A program made the translations under genes and the position numbers. Below, one piece after another: positions 32,501 through 43,621 of a stretch of 64,000 nt of DNA. The notes beneath the pieces were generated by a model that saw only the letters and a program-made list of their open reading frames with translations, had not been told where the DNA came from and did no database searches. Numbering within the stretch: the first letter of the stretch is position 1; the number at the start of each line of letters is the position of its first letter. The stretch spans positions 38,541,493 through 38,605,492 of the forward strand of contig OX419759.1 in the NCBI GenBank assembly GCA_948567375.1. Reading direction: 5' to 3'. Source of the DNA: Lunularia cruciata (lineage: Eukaryota > Streptophyta > Marchantiopsida > Lunulariales > Lunulariaceae).

Positions 32501-35500
32501 GTTGTGCTACTTCTTGCCTTCATCTTGAGAGAGGATTTGGATTTTTTTCTTGCACCCAAAGGGAAAGGAGGCCAAGATGGACTAGAGGCAATGGATTTGC
32601 CTCTTGTGGGGCTCCTTTTACTTCATGACCCTACCCCATCATCTCTGGGGCTTTCTTTCCAAGATCTTATATTTCTAGGCCCTTCAAGTTCTTTTTCCTT
32701 TTTATTCTTGTCTTTCTTATCTTGTCTCTCTTCCTCTAGGAGTCTTCAACTTGTTATGATTGATTAACCAAATTAGTTGGCTTACTCTCTACTCTGATTT
32801 TTGGTTTTGGACCGTAAGGTCATTTCAAGATCTTTGTTGAGCTTCCATTTCCACTTGCTCTTCTTGCTTTGTTTGCATAACCAAAACGAGATCTTTTCCA
32901 TACCAAGCCATTTCAATAGTCAACTTGTGTATAGTCAGCCAAAGGGAAGCTACTTCTCCTTCAAGGGTTTATCTTGCTTTCTTCCAATTGCTCTTATCTT
33001 TCTCCAAGGTCAAGATAGTTGCTTCCAATGCCAATTGGGATAATTTCAACCCTTCCACCTCCTTGCAAGAATTCTTGTTGGTTCTGGTCAACTCTTGTTT
33101 CTTCTCTACTGCAGCTTTGGATTCTTCCTTAGCATGACTTGCCTAGTCCTAAAGTAAATGGAATTTTGTGCTCATTTTTCTTCTTCTCCAAGTAGGCAGG
33201 TGCTAATTGAGCATCCAAATCAGAGTTCTTTGCCTTGGTGAGTTGGACTTGCAAGTCCATCTTTGCCAACTCCTTGGTAAGTTTAGTAGACTCTTCCTAC
33301 CACTTGGATTGCTTCTTAGTTAGTTAGGCTAGTTTTTCCTCCTAGAATATATAAGAGCTTTCCCCTTGGTAATACTCTTGCTTATCCTATAGTTGCAGAA
33401 TTTTATCATGGGCCAATTGGCCGCATCTCAAGTCCATCAAAATAGATAAGGCCCTAAGTTTCCATGCTTGGTTAGGGTGTTCTACACACTTATCAAAGTG
33501 TTTTGTGCCTACTAGGCTATCAAAAAGGTGTCTATCATTGAAGATGATACTCCCAACCTATCTTGTTCTATGGGGTTGTCTTTCCACAAGCTTTGTGTAA
33601 GGAGTACAAGATAGGATCCTATAGACTTGTGTGAGAGCAACTTTGGTACTATTGCTAAGGCCAAGGTATTGGCCGGTGATTGTGCTCTAGATTCAGGCCA
33701 GGGGTCCCAGGGTACCAAATTCAATATTGGTTCTTTGTATTAATTAAGCTAAAACAATGAGCATTGAGTTATAGTACTTTGCTTTACTCAACTTCTAAAA
33801 TATGAACATTGAACAACAACTCATTGCAAATACCTCTTTTAAACAGGTACAGCACTCAATAGTTAACTAAACTACCTAAATTGCTTCAACTGCCATGTTA
33901 CCAACTTGTAGATCCAAAGTGTCACTCCACTTCTTCATATTTGCCTCTTCAAACTTAAAACTTTTACTAATCTGATCCAATGTCTACTTCTACTTTTGCT
34001 TTTACACCCAAATTACCTTCAATCACCTCCTACACTTTGAATCTATCTACTACTATCACTTTTGTTTCTATCACATCTTTAGTTTGAACTGCAAGTGAAG
34101 TCATAATTATGCTAACTATCTCCTTCTTTCATACTCTAACTTCTTCAATAAACTTAGGTAACTCACCCAAAGTAACCTACACTCCTACCTCAACTACCTT
34201 GCATTTGATTTATTCCTTCACACTATTACAAATTCCATCTAACTCAAAGCTAATTAAATCCAACTTGAGACAAACATTGTCTCTTACTTTTACCATCTTC
34301 CTATCTACTCTTACTCTTAGGCAAATCAACAATTTTTTCATGTCAACATTCTTTGCCACCCACTTTCTGGTTTCTTGCACAAGCAACTTCAATTCATGCA
34401 GTCTTGCTTCCTCCAACTTAACCTTGGCTTCAATACTCAACATCACCTTCATTCTTCCAATGATTTCTCCTACTGATTCTGATGTATTCCCACAAGTTCT
34501 CTCCACTTTCAACTCATCACGATACATTTCCAGTTCTTCTTTGTACTCTACCTCCAACATCTTCTTCTCCTTTGCATGGTGAATCATTTGAGCTTTTACA
34601 CCGTTCACCAGATCCCACAACCTTTCTTCTTCTTGACTTCTACTCACAAGCTTTTCCAAGCCCAATCTTTCTCCACTGCAACCAATCTCAAGCTTTCCAA
34701 CTCTTACTCCATTACAACATGATAGCCTTGGACTGCATTACTTTGCATTGCACTTCATTGACTTTTTTCTTCAACCTCTCAAATGTTGCCTTCTGATCCT
34801 TCAATTCTTTGGCTTGATGTTCAAGTTCACCACCATGCTTCATAAAATCCTCATGCAGATTATCAAAACTCTTCCTTTGAAGTACCACATCAACCCAAAG
34901 TGCTTTGGCTTTTCCTTTGGCTTCCTCCTCTCCTTGGGTTAACTTCTCCTTCAACTCTGAGACTTCCTCATCAAATTTGTTCACTACTTATAATTCATCC
35001 TTTGCTTCAGAATGATATTGCTTCATACTCTCCTTCTTCTACCTCAATTGCAACAACAAGGGACAAACAACCTTCAATAGATACTCTACTCTGCTGAATT
35101 CTTCCACTCTCTTTTTGTTGTCTTTGGCTTTGGTAGGCAATTCTATGGTCAGTTCCTTACCTTGAAGTCTAAATCTTTGTACCTTCAAACTAATCTCTTT
35201 TGATCTTTCTTCTTCCTCCTTGGTCTTAATTGTTCCTGCAATTGCAAGCTATAGACTTCTCTTTAATTGTGCTCTTGGAAACACCATCATTGGCTCCTCT
35301 TCTCTCTCCTCCAATAAAACCACCTTGGTATCATACTTTGGTGAATTGGGCAAAGTGTGAAAGCACTTCGCTCACTTCACCTTCTCTCTCACAAACATTT
35401 GGTGTAAGAACACCGCTTGCTGCTTTGCTACATAGGTGGTTTACTCTGGCTTTAACATTGCCATAAGAGCTCCCAAAATAATTTGCCTTATTGGGTCTCT

Positions 35501-35600
35501 TGTAACTATCCACCTTGTATCCATTCTTTGTGCAAGGAGCACTTAAAGAATTCCTCACCTCTATGGTCTCTTTCAAAGGATCACACTTCAGATAGAAGGT
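32500..35600 (-). pseudogene. Decayed coiled-coil coding region (unknown family)
   Basis: The minus-strand translations are strikingly rich in Glu, Lys, Leu and Gln and show heptad-like spacing: 34712-34984 (EEVSELKEKLTQGEEEAKGK...KELKDQKATFERLKKKV) and 34210-34665 (KEKKMLEVEYKEELEMYRDELKVE). Farther on, 33150-33330 reads KELAKMDLQVQLTKAKNSDLDAQL with stops, and 32500-32760 is Lys-rich and basic. The pieces lie in different frames with stops between, so no intact product is possible. The plus-strand ORFs here are low-complexity shadows. I cannot assign a family; it may be an extra ORF of an old transposon or a dead host gene. Confidence 0.4.
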
Positions 35601-37862
35601 GACTTAGTCCGTTGAGCCGGATTTCCTCTCTTCTCTTTGGTCTTGGGACCATATTTGCAATTACTGGTAGCTCTCTCTGCCATGAACCTCAAAACTCAAG
35701 TTCTAGTTCTAGGCAAAAAAAAATGATCCAAAGCCTATTCAAGATGTTGATCCTTGCTACTACATCTAATCTCCAAATTACCAAATTCCTCATCGTAAGT
35801 GAAGAAATCTTCGTAGTGCCCTTTGTTGGCATTGTGTGTTCCTAACTCTCAATTGTTGAAAGATCAAACCTTCTCTTGGGTCCAAGGTTCTAACTCCTTC
35901 AAGATAACTACAGAGAGGCATAGGATATCATCATGACATTTTAGAACTTCCTCGACAAAGTCTTAATCTTATGATATTCTCTTATGTGTGTTCATTCTTC
36001 AGTCAATATTCAACTGACACTCATAGATTTTGTGTGTCTATTTTCTATCACTCTTGACTTTTGTCTTTATCCCAAAGTAGCCATTTTCTTCAATGTAACT
36101 TCTTGATTTTCTAGACCCTAGGAAAAGTTGTTACAATTTCTTTGGATTGGGTTGATCATCCCAATTCAAGGTAACCTTACTTTGGGTCTACCACTTAGTA
36201 AATTTGATCCAAGTCCTTCTTCTTTTGACATGAAGTTGACTTCTTTGTGTCTACTCCAAACATATAATTCTTCTCGTTTTGTCTTCATTAAGCTTCAATT
36301 TGGCTTCAACAATACACTTCTTCTTTAAACTCATCAAAAACAAAAAGAAGTGGGTACCACAAGAGTACTTAACAACTATCTTAGAATAGTATAAAATAGT
36401 AGGAGTAGAGAGTATAAGTGATTACCTTGATGGATGCATACCACAATGGAGGAGTGGCAAAAATAGATTTTTTACCTTCAAAAGGAGGTATTCTGATGGG
36501 AGGCAAAATTTACCAAGAGTAGAGTTCTAAATTAAGAATCAATAAAAAATAAGTTACATGATCAGAACATAGAGATTTTTTTGCTCACAACCAAAGTAAA
36601 GACAAAGACAAAAGAAAACAAATGTCTTTAGTCAGCATTAGCTGCAACTACAAAGGAGAAAGACTAGAAAGAAAGTCACATGGATACAACTATTAAGGTG
36701 TTGCACATGGAACTAATTTATTAAGTTGCTTTGTATAAGCAATTAAAGGATGAGAAGGCAATAGAAGAACATTGTTGGTGGCAATGTAGAAGGCAAAGGC
36801 AATAGAAGTGGATAATGTAAGGAGGTCCTGACCCTACAAATCCAAGAGCTACAAATTAAGAAACCCAACTTGAGAAAGTAGATGATAAAATAACTAAGAA
36901 ACCAACAAATTTAGAGAAAGAAATAGATGAGAAGACCAAATATTGTGCAATCTACATGAAGAGATGTTAGGACCAAAGGGGCAAGTAGGTCATTTGTGTA
37001 AAAGATTGCAAGAGGTTGTAACTGGATTTTTAGGCTATGTGCTTTTTGATGATGAGATTAAATTGTTGTAGAAACTTAGGAGTAAAGTTCAAAAGAGTAG
37101 TGGGAGGAAATGTGGAGGAGTAGTGAATTCTCAAAAAATTACAAAGTAAGATTGCAAAGACTAGAAATTATTTGAAGTATAAGTTAAAGCAAGTGGTCAA
37201 GAAGTTAGATAGAATCCTAGAAAGTGTACCAAAGGAAGATATAGGAGAGAGGATATTTTGGGACTAGTCAATTGCCTATTGTGATGGGATGTAAACTTGA
37301 GCACTTAGACTTTTGACCAACATGTCATTTTGGACTAAGCATGATTTTTTGGATCCAAAAGGGCTAAGTAACTAAAGCTAGCATTCAAAATGTTATATGT
37401 TCAATTCAATGATTAATAAGTAAAAGGGCTGATCATCCTTTGTCATTCTACATCATTTTTGTGCAAGTGTGTGCCTTAGAGTTGTATCTATCTGTTGAAT
37501 CTGCCTACCCTTCTCTCGGGTTTGACATAAAGGAGATTGCTTTAGAATTGCATTAGAATTGCTTTGCTCCTTGTATGTTTGATCTTGGTAGATGAAGGCA
37601 AGAACGTAAGAGCAATACCTTGACAGCCTAAGAGTGGTGGTAGTGTTAATAGTAAGTAGACATTAAAAGCTAAGGAATGTAAATTGCATAGGTAAATTCT
37701 TATTTTGGAATGTGACTTAGTCTTTGGAACCATTTTGGCCTTTGGGGCAAAGTTATAGACTTTCAACTTAGAGATCTCACCTTTGGTCAAAGTTTGGCCT
37801 TTGGATAGGAAGGACATGCCTTCTTGTTGAGTTGTTTGACCTTTGGGTTTTGGTGTTAGAAT
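35601..37862. other. Non-genic region left of element E
   Basis: No supported gene. Short ORFs such as 35612-35845, 36128-36328 and 37542-37874 have no recognisable motif. Probably decayed repeat. Confidence 0.4.
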
Positions 37863-38551
37863 TGTAACACCCATTTGTGCAAGTATGTGCTAATGTGATA
37901 TTCAGTCTAGTATTATAAGTACTCAACAGATATTATTTATATAGAGATAAAGGATAGTTTTACATAAGTTAGATTAGCTAAATTTAGTCATAGCTAAGAT
38001 AGAGAGGACCTTAATTTAGAGGAGTGAAAAAAGTGAGTACCATTATTTTGGATTCTAGTGTGTTTACTTGGGATTATTCCTAAGTGTTTGGCTTTGAGGA
38101 AAGAGTTGAGAATCCTTGGACTCATAAGCTTTTTTGTTTCAAATTCTTCTATAGTCCAAGGATAGCTCATGTGAAGGAATCCTTGACTTAGTGGTTGGGT
38201 CAAGATAAGACTACGTGCTTAGGAGAATATTCCCATGAGTATGGATATTCCTTTAGCTTTTTTATTTTATTTGACATTTAGCCTAGTAACTTGAGTTACT
38301 CCAGTAATTAATAACTTTGGTGCATACCTATTTTACAAATATATAAAGTAGGGGTGAGGAAGTACTCATCATCCTTTCATTTGCAACTATCTTTTTCTCA
38401 TTGAGTTCTCTAGTGAGCAACAGTTTGAGTCTTGAAGTGTTAGCCTTGGAGGAGTATGATGAAGTTGGGGTTCTTTGCATTCTTAGTCCATGGTGCATTA
38501 CCATAATAGCCATCAGAGGTTCATCCTAAGCAAGAGATAGGCTAGCTCACA
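37863..38551 (+). repeat. 5' LTR of element E
   Basis: Starts TGTAACACCC and ends CTCACA, 689 bp. Homologous along its length to the LTRs of A and B. A TATA-like run lies at 38340-38347. Confidence 0.92.
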
Positions 38552-38555
38552 TTTT

Positions 38556-38574
38556 TGGTTCTATTGCCAAGACC
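38556..38574 (+). promoter_or_regulatory. Primer binding site of element E
   Basis: TGGTTCTATTGCCAAGACC, four bases after the LTR, matches the A and B primer sites and a diverged Asp-type site. Confidence 0.65.
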
Positions 38575-38666
38575 TCTCTAAATGGTAAGATAATGTTCCG
38601 TGTACAATTTTATATTAGATAGAAGAAGGATATGAGAGCTCACTTGGAAAGAACATTAGGGGGTAA

Positions 38667-38718
38667 AAAAAAGAGTCCAAGTTTTCTAACTTATGTTAGA
38701 AAACTTGGACCCTTTTTT
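38667..38718. repeat. Foldback hairpin in element E leader
   Basis: Arms 38667-38690 and 38695-38718 pair over 23 of 24 positions, with a perfect 16-bp core (38675-38690 with 38695-38710) and a 4-nt loop. The corresponding sequences in A (about 6770-6820) and B (about 31320-31370, minus) keep the right-arm context but not the left arm, so the hairpin is specific to this copy. Confidence 0.9.
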
Positions 38719-39499
38719 ATACCTAATAGTTCATTATGATGTCTTTGAGGTGATTTTGTACATCTTGTACACATAAGAGGATTTGGAGAGATTATGTGAG
38801 GTAGATTGCAAATTTTGGAGATCACACTTATTTTGGGTAAAATCTCAAGTTTGAGATTTGGACTTGAAATTTCTACATATAATATCTTGGATTACTTTTC
38901 AGTTAGCATATTTGAATTTATTATGAGAGCTAGTACATGCACTAAGTTAGAATTTTTGAAATTTGATAGGGTAAATTGCTCCCAAAATTGCATGCTCTTT
39001 GGAAATTTGTACAGAGTCTGCCATTTCTTCAGTTCTTACAAAATTGAGTGTTTAATATCTACCTTTTGGTCTAAGAATTAGAGAGAGATTGTTCTTGTGC
39101 AAAAAGTTATGAGTTTTTAAAGTGAAAGAGGTGGTTTTCAAACAAAAATTTCAAACAAAATCTGAAATATATGTGTTGAATAGAAAGGTGTGCATGCCAA
39201 ATGGCTCAATGAAAAGATTTGGAATTTCATAGGGAAAGATGCACCAGAGTTGTGATAAAGTGTGAAAAATTTTATAGGACTTTGACATACCCAGTTGAGA
39301 TAATTTAGTGATATTGTGAGGAGGTCTAATTTTGCAAAGTTGAGATCTCATGCATGAGGAGTGTGAGAGCATCAAAAAGCATATTTGAATGTTTAGACTC
39401 ATCTTGGGAACATGGAAGTTCAAAAATAGTGGAAATTGAAGCTATGTAAGGTTCTCTAACGGTTTGAGGTGATTGTAAGGGTAGATTTGAGGAAAAGAG

Positions 39500-39872
39500 A
39501 GTTTAGAATAGAATTGAAGAGTGTTGAGAGGATCCAAAAATATACACCACTTGGAGGAAAGAGTGAGTCTAAGTGCTTTTTATGGGACATAAGGTAATTT
39601 TATGTCTATTGTACTTTGAAAGTAAGAGATTGAGGGAAAGGAGAGGTTTACTTAACTTGGGTTTGCATGTTGGACCTTTGTCACCAAGATTGGGAGGGAG
39701 AAGATCTAAGACCAAGGAGTTGTGTGAGGTTTGTGGAATGGAAGGATTTCCAAGAGTGCATGAGTGTAGTGGAGTAAAAACACTTTTGGGGATTTTGGTA
39801 GAAGATATCGGAGAGAGTCTTAGTATAGCTATAGAAATACTACCACCTTCATCATCTAGTTCTCAAGATTAG
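39500..39872 (+). pseudogene. Leader ORF of element E
   Basis: Reads GGRRSKTKELCEVCGMEGFPRVHECSG then GESLSIAIEILPPSSSSSQD and stops at 39870-39872. The knuckle part is damaged: about nine bases between CFL and GHK are missing, removing the second Cys. The C-terminal half is the most intact of the three copies, with no stop at the site of the A copy's TGA. Confidence 0.6.
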
Positions 39873-39890
39873 TGATAGAGATAATCTTTC

Positions 39891-39916
39891 AACTTATGGA
39901 TAACTATCCATAAGTT
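39891..39916. repeat. 12-bp foldback with 2-nt loop, leader of E
   Basis: Arms 39891-39902 and 39905-39916 are exact reverse complements. Element A at 7981-8010 has the left arm continuing directly into the sequence that in E appears only after an extra block of about 15 bp; the extra block is the inverted copy. Confidence 0.85.
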
Positions 39917-40114
39917 ATGAACTATCCATGAGGGTTTGATTAATATGAACTCTAGGATTTGATGTTGCTATAGAAATCTTGGAACAACCTAAACCTTTGA
40001 TGTTCACTAGAGCAGATTACTCTCAAATGGTGTTAGTCATGTACATACTCTATTAGTTATCGGTGAGAGAAAAAAAAAGATTGAGAGAAAAGAGAAAGAT
40101 AGTGAGGGACTAAG

Positions 40115-41300
40115 ATGGGGAAACTTCCTATTTTCTTTGGTAAGGATGGAGAAGATCTAGAGGTCTTTGTGAGAGACTCCAAGATAGCATGCATAGGAAA
40201 CAATGAGAGGAGGAAGAATGAGTTGGCCTCATTATTACCAGATTTCTTTGAGGATGCGGCACTTATATGGTATGAATCACAATACCAAAAGAAAGAGAGT
40301 AGAAATGGACAAGAAGAGTCTTGGGAGAGTTTGACTTCAGCAATCATTGAGAAATTTCTTCCACATGAGAGTTATGAGAGGGTGATGAGTGAGGTTACTT
40401 TCCTCAAACAAGGAGATGGAGAGAAAGTGAAAGTTTATGTAGAAAGAGCAGAGAAGTTGGAGTCTAGATTTTGCATAGTGTTGAGTAAGGATGGGGATGA
40501 TGTGAAGACTACTATGACTGGCATAGGAGCCATGCTTACCAAGAAGTTTGTGGGAGGGTTGAGACATAGATTAGAAGTAAGGTGAGATATAAGAAACCTT
40601 CTTCCAACGTTGAAGCTATCAAGATTACAATTCCTATGGAGGAGAGTTTAGAAAGGGATGAGAGAGAGTTGGTGGTGAAGGAGGTTGTGCATCCTCCTAA
40701 AGGATATAGATATAGTGGAAATTTTGATACTTTTGTGGCAAGGGTTTCACCACAAGTAGTAGTTGCTTCGGTTCTTGCACCTCCACCAAAAGATCCATTT
40801 CAAACCATCACAAAACAACTTGAGATCTCAAGAACAATGTGGTGCAACTATGGGAGAAGAGATAGTTGGATCAGAATGTAGGGAGAGGGCCTAGGAGTTA
40901 TGGAAGCTATCCATATAGAGGAAGTCAACCAACCAACAATTTCAATGATAGAAATTTTTTTGGTTGTAGAGTTCAAGGCCATATCCAAAGGAATTGCCCA
41001 AATTCCACTTATCATGGAAGGGATTATAGGGAGCCAATAGAGAGAAAGAGGGAGGTAGTGAAACCTAACTGGATTCTAATCCAAAAAAAGGTAAGGAGAT
41101 AGCATCCATAGATGTGATTGAGTGCAAGTATGAGAAGGGGGAGTGCTTAAACTCCAAAGATCTTGATTTGGAGCTTTTGGTACAAGAGAAGAAGAGAGCT
41201 CGTTCTGCAAAGGATGTACACTCTTCTCAAGGATTATTGCTAGCAAGGATAATCCTATGCCTACTAGGAGCACTTGCACTTCAACACCATCAATAACAAA
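40115..41300 (+). pseudogene. Gag of element E
   Basis: The ORF at 40115-40585 starts with ATG and reads MGKLPIFFGKDGED, FFEDAALIWYES, YVERAEKLESRF, KKFVGGLRHRL, the best-preserved capsid of the family in this window. A frameshift near 40580 leads to 40582-40881 and then 40866-41102, where the knuckle has lost two Cys (FFGCRVQGHIQRNC). Where A and B have TAG (8938-8940 in A), E has TGG, then a TAG a few codons later. The VESKYEKE-type segment follows at 41114-41296. Confidence 0.85.
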
Positions 41301-41399
41301 AATACCAAGAAAGAAGTTGTGGATTGGAGACTTCTTGATCTCAAAGCAACAATGTAACTACAATGTGTTGGATGATGTTGGTAGTCATGAAGCTAACAT

Positions 41400-41900
41400 C
41401 AAAATGGGCTGATTGATTGCTTTGAACCCTACCTTGAGAAAAAGGAGCTTAGAAGTGGTTTGAGTTCTACAAGGAACAAGAAGAAGAAGAATGCAAAAGC
41501 TCCAGTATCAATGAGGATAGTGGATCCAAACCAACACCATGGGAGGCTTGTGAATATGCCTCCAAGATTGATGTGAGAGTGAATGGTCACAACATCAAGG
41601 ATGCACTTGTCGATGGAGGATCTTCAATGAATGCCATGTTAGAGAGGTTGATGAAGAAGTTAGGTATGATACCCTCCAGACCTTCAACATTTGTGGTGAG
41701 CATGGCAAATAGGCAATAAGTTTGACTAGTAAGGGTGATGGATAAGGTTATATTTTCAATTATAGGAGCTCAAATTCTCATGACTTTCCAAGTCTTGAAG
41801 GATTCAAGCTATGATTTGCTTCTTGGGAGACCATGGTTGAGAGTAGCACACACAACTGATGAATGGCACAAAGTGCACTTGAGGATTGGGCCATCAACCA
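41400..41900 (+). pseudogene. Protease region of element E
   Basis: Contains WEACEYASKIDVRVNGHNIKD and LVDGGSSMNAM, the Asp-Gly-Gly protease loop, then IPSRPST and, after stops, SYDLLLGRPWLR. Fragmented by stops and indels. Confidence 0.8.
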
Positions 41901-41949
41901 TAGAGTCATAGTTTTTATGACTAAAATTACCAACACTTCACATTTAGAT

Positions 41950-43188
41950 ACACCATCTTCTAGTTATTTGGAAACAAATGCAAAAGAAGGAGATTCAAGT
42001 GTGGACACAAGCATGGAGGAAGAGACTTCCACGAAGGAAGATGAATCTAAATCTGATTTAGATTTGTATCCCTTGTGTACTATGGGTTTTGCACCTAAGC
42101 CAAAGGTTTTGAAGGACCCAGATAAATCACCATTGACACTTGAGGAGATAGAGAGGAGGTTATCTACCCTCAAGTATGGTCCAAATGTTACCAAGGAAGA
42201 GAAGGTAAGATTTGAGGAGATTTTCAGCAAGTTCATCCATGTATTTGATTTCAATTACAAGGATCTAAAGGAAGTCACTATGGAGGAGCACAAGATTGAG
42301 ATGGAGTCACATGCAAGACCAATCCACCAAAAGTAACATCTTATTAGTCCACCAACATCTTTGGTTGTGAAGGAGGAGATTGATAAGCTCAAGGAGGCCA
42401 GATTTATCTTTGAGGTGGAGAATTCAGAATAGGTGTCTCCAATTGTGATTATGAAGAAAGAGAATAGCAAGCTTTGAGTATGTATGAATTACAAGAAGCT
42501 CAATGTTGTTACTACAAGGAACTATTACCCTTTGCTATTCATTGATGAGATCTTGGAGGAGGTTGTAGGTCATGAGAGGTATATTCTTGGAGATGGTTAT
42601 AGTGGGTATAACCAAATCAACACCATAGCACCAGAGCATCAAAAACTCACCACATTCACCACACCTTAGGAGACTTATGCTTTCAAGGTCATGTCTTTTG
42701 GGCTTTGCAATGCTCTAGCCACATTCCAACAATTCATGAACAAGGTGTTTAAGAATTTCATTGGGAAATTTATGAGAGACTTCATTGATAATTTTTGTGT
42801 TTATGAAAGCATTAATAAGCACTTTGAGCACCTAATCAAGGTCTTGCAATGCTTTGATGAAGCAAATGCATCACTCAACCCAAAGAAGTGCATTTTTGGT
42901 GGTGAAGAAGATCTAATTTTGGGGCACATCATCTCCAAGGATGGAATAGAAATTGACCTTGAGAAGGTGAAGGAAATCCCAAACCTTCCATTCCCTTCAA
43001 GCTTGACAAAGTTATGTCAGTTCTTGCTCATGATTGGGTACTATAGGAGGTTTATCTTCTCAATAAGGCTTTTGCATTGACCATCTACTTGAAGAAGGGT
43101 GTAGAATACATGGTGATTTTGGAGGACAAGGAGGCTCTCAAAGCTTTTGAGGAGTTCAAGCAATCCCTTATTGTAGCTCCAATTCTTG
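41950..43188 (+). pseudogene. Reverse transcriptase of element E (truncated)
   Basis: An acidic linker and KYGPNVTKEEK block (41863-42336) lead into RT with KEEIDKLKEA, YKKLN, SGYNQI, FGLCNALATF and the active-site segment FIDNFCVY, where the second Asp of FIDD is Asn (about 42790). Trp codons of the NSEWVSP, KLWVC and TPWGTY blocks are stops. The reading ends in the connection domain (KAFEEFKQSLIVAPIL) where the deletion joins the LTR. Confidence 0.88.
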
Positions 43189-43621
43189 GACCCACAAGCC
43201 TTTTTGTATTGGATTCTTCTATAGTCCAAGAATAGCCCATGTGAAGGAATCCTTGACTTAATGGTTAGGTCAAGATAAGACCACATGCTTAGGAGAATAT
43301 TCTCATGAGTATAGATATTCCTTTAGCTTTTTGATTTTATTTGACTTTTAACCTAGTAACTTGAGTTACTCTAGTAATTAGTAACTTTAGTGAGTAACTA
43401 TTTTACAAGTATATAAAGTAGGGGTGAAGAGGTACTCATCATCCTTTCATTTGCAATTATCTTTCTTTCATTGAGTTCTCTAGTGAGAAATGGTTTGAGA
43501 CTTAGAGTATTAGCCTTGGAGTAGTATGATGGAGTCGTGTTTCTTTGCCTTCTTAGTCCATGGTGCGCTACCATAATAGGCATTAGAGGTTCATGTTGAG
43601 TGAGAGACAGGCCAGTTCATA
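43185..43621 (+). repeat. Truncated 3' LTR of element E
   Basis: The sequence from GGACCCACAAGCC onward matches the LTRs from about 250 bp inside to the end, which reads TTCATA (mutated CTCACA) at 43616-43621. The first part of the LTR is missing. The junction lies within CTTG (43185-43188), a word present at both the pol and LTR positions. Confidence 0.88.

Larger units (their letters stand above)
37863..43621 (+). mobile_element. Element E: truncated member of the A/B family
   Basis: A 5' LTR (37863-38551), Asp-like primer site, leader ORF, gag, protease and RT are in the normal order. Sequence homologous to A then stops at about 43188 and jumps into the middle of the 3' LTR, of which only the last ~430 bp remain. 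RNase H, integrase and the first part of the 3' LTR are gone. Numerous Trp-to-stop changes (TGG to TAG or TGA) are present in RT. AGAAT (37858-37862) and AGACT (43621-43625) flank the element and might be a mutated target duplication. Confidence 0.92.

Noticed and set aside
32504-33137. Plus-strand Ser/Leu/Phe-rich ORFs
   Set aside because: Typical shadow of Lys/Glu-rich coding on the other strand; no motif or start context.
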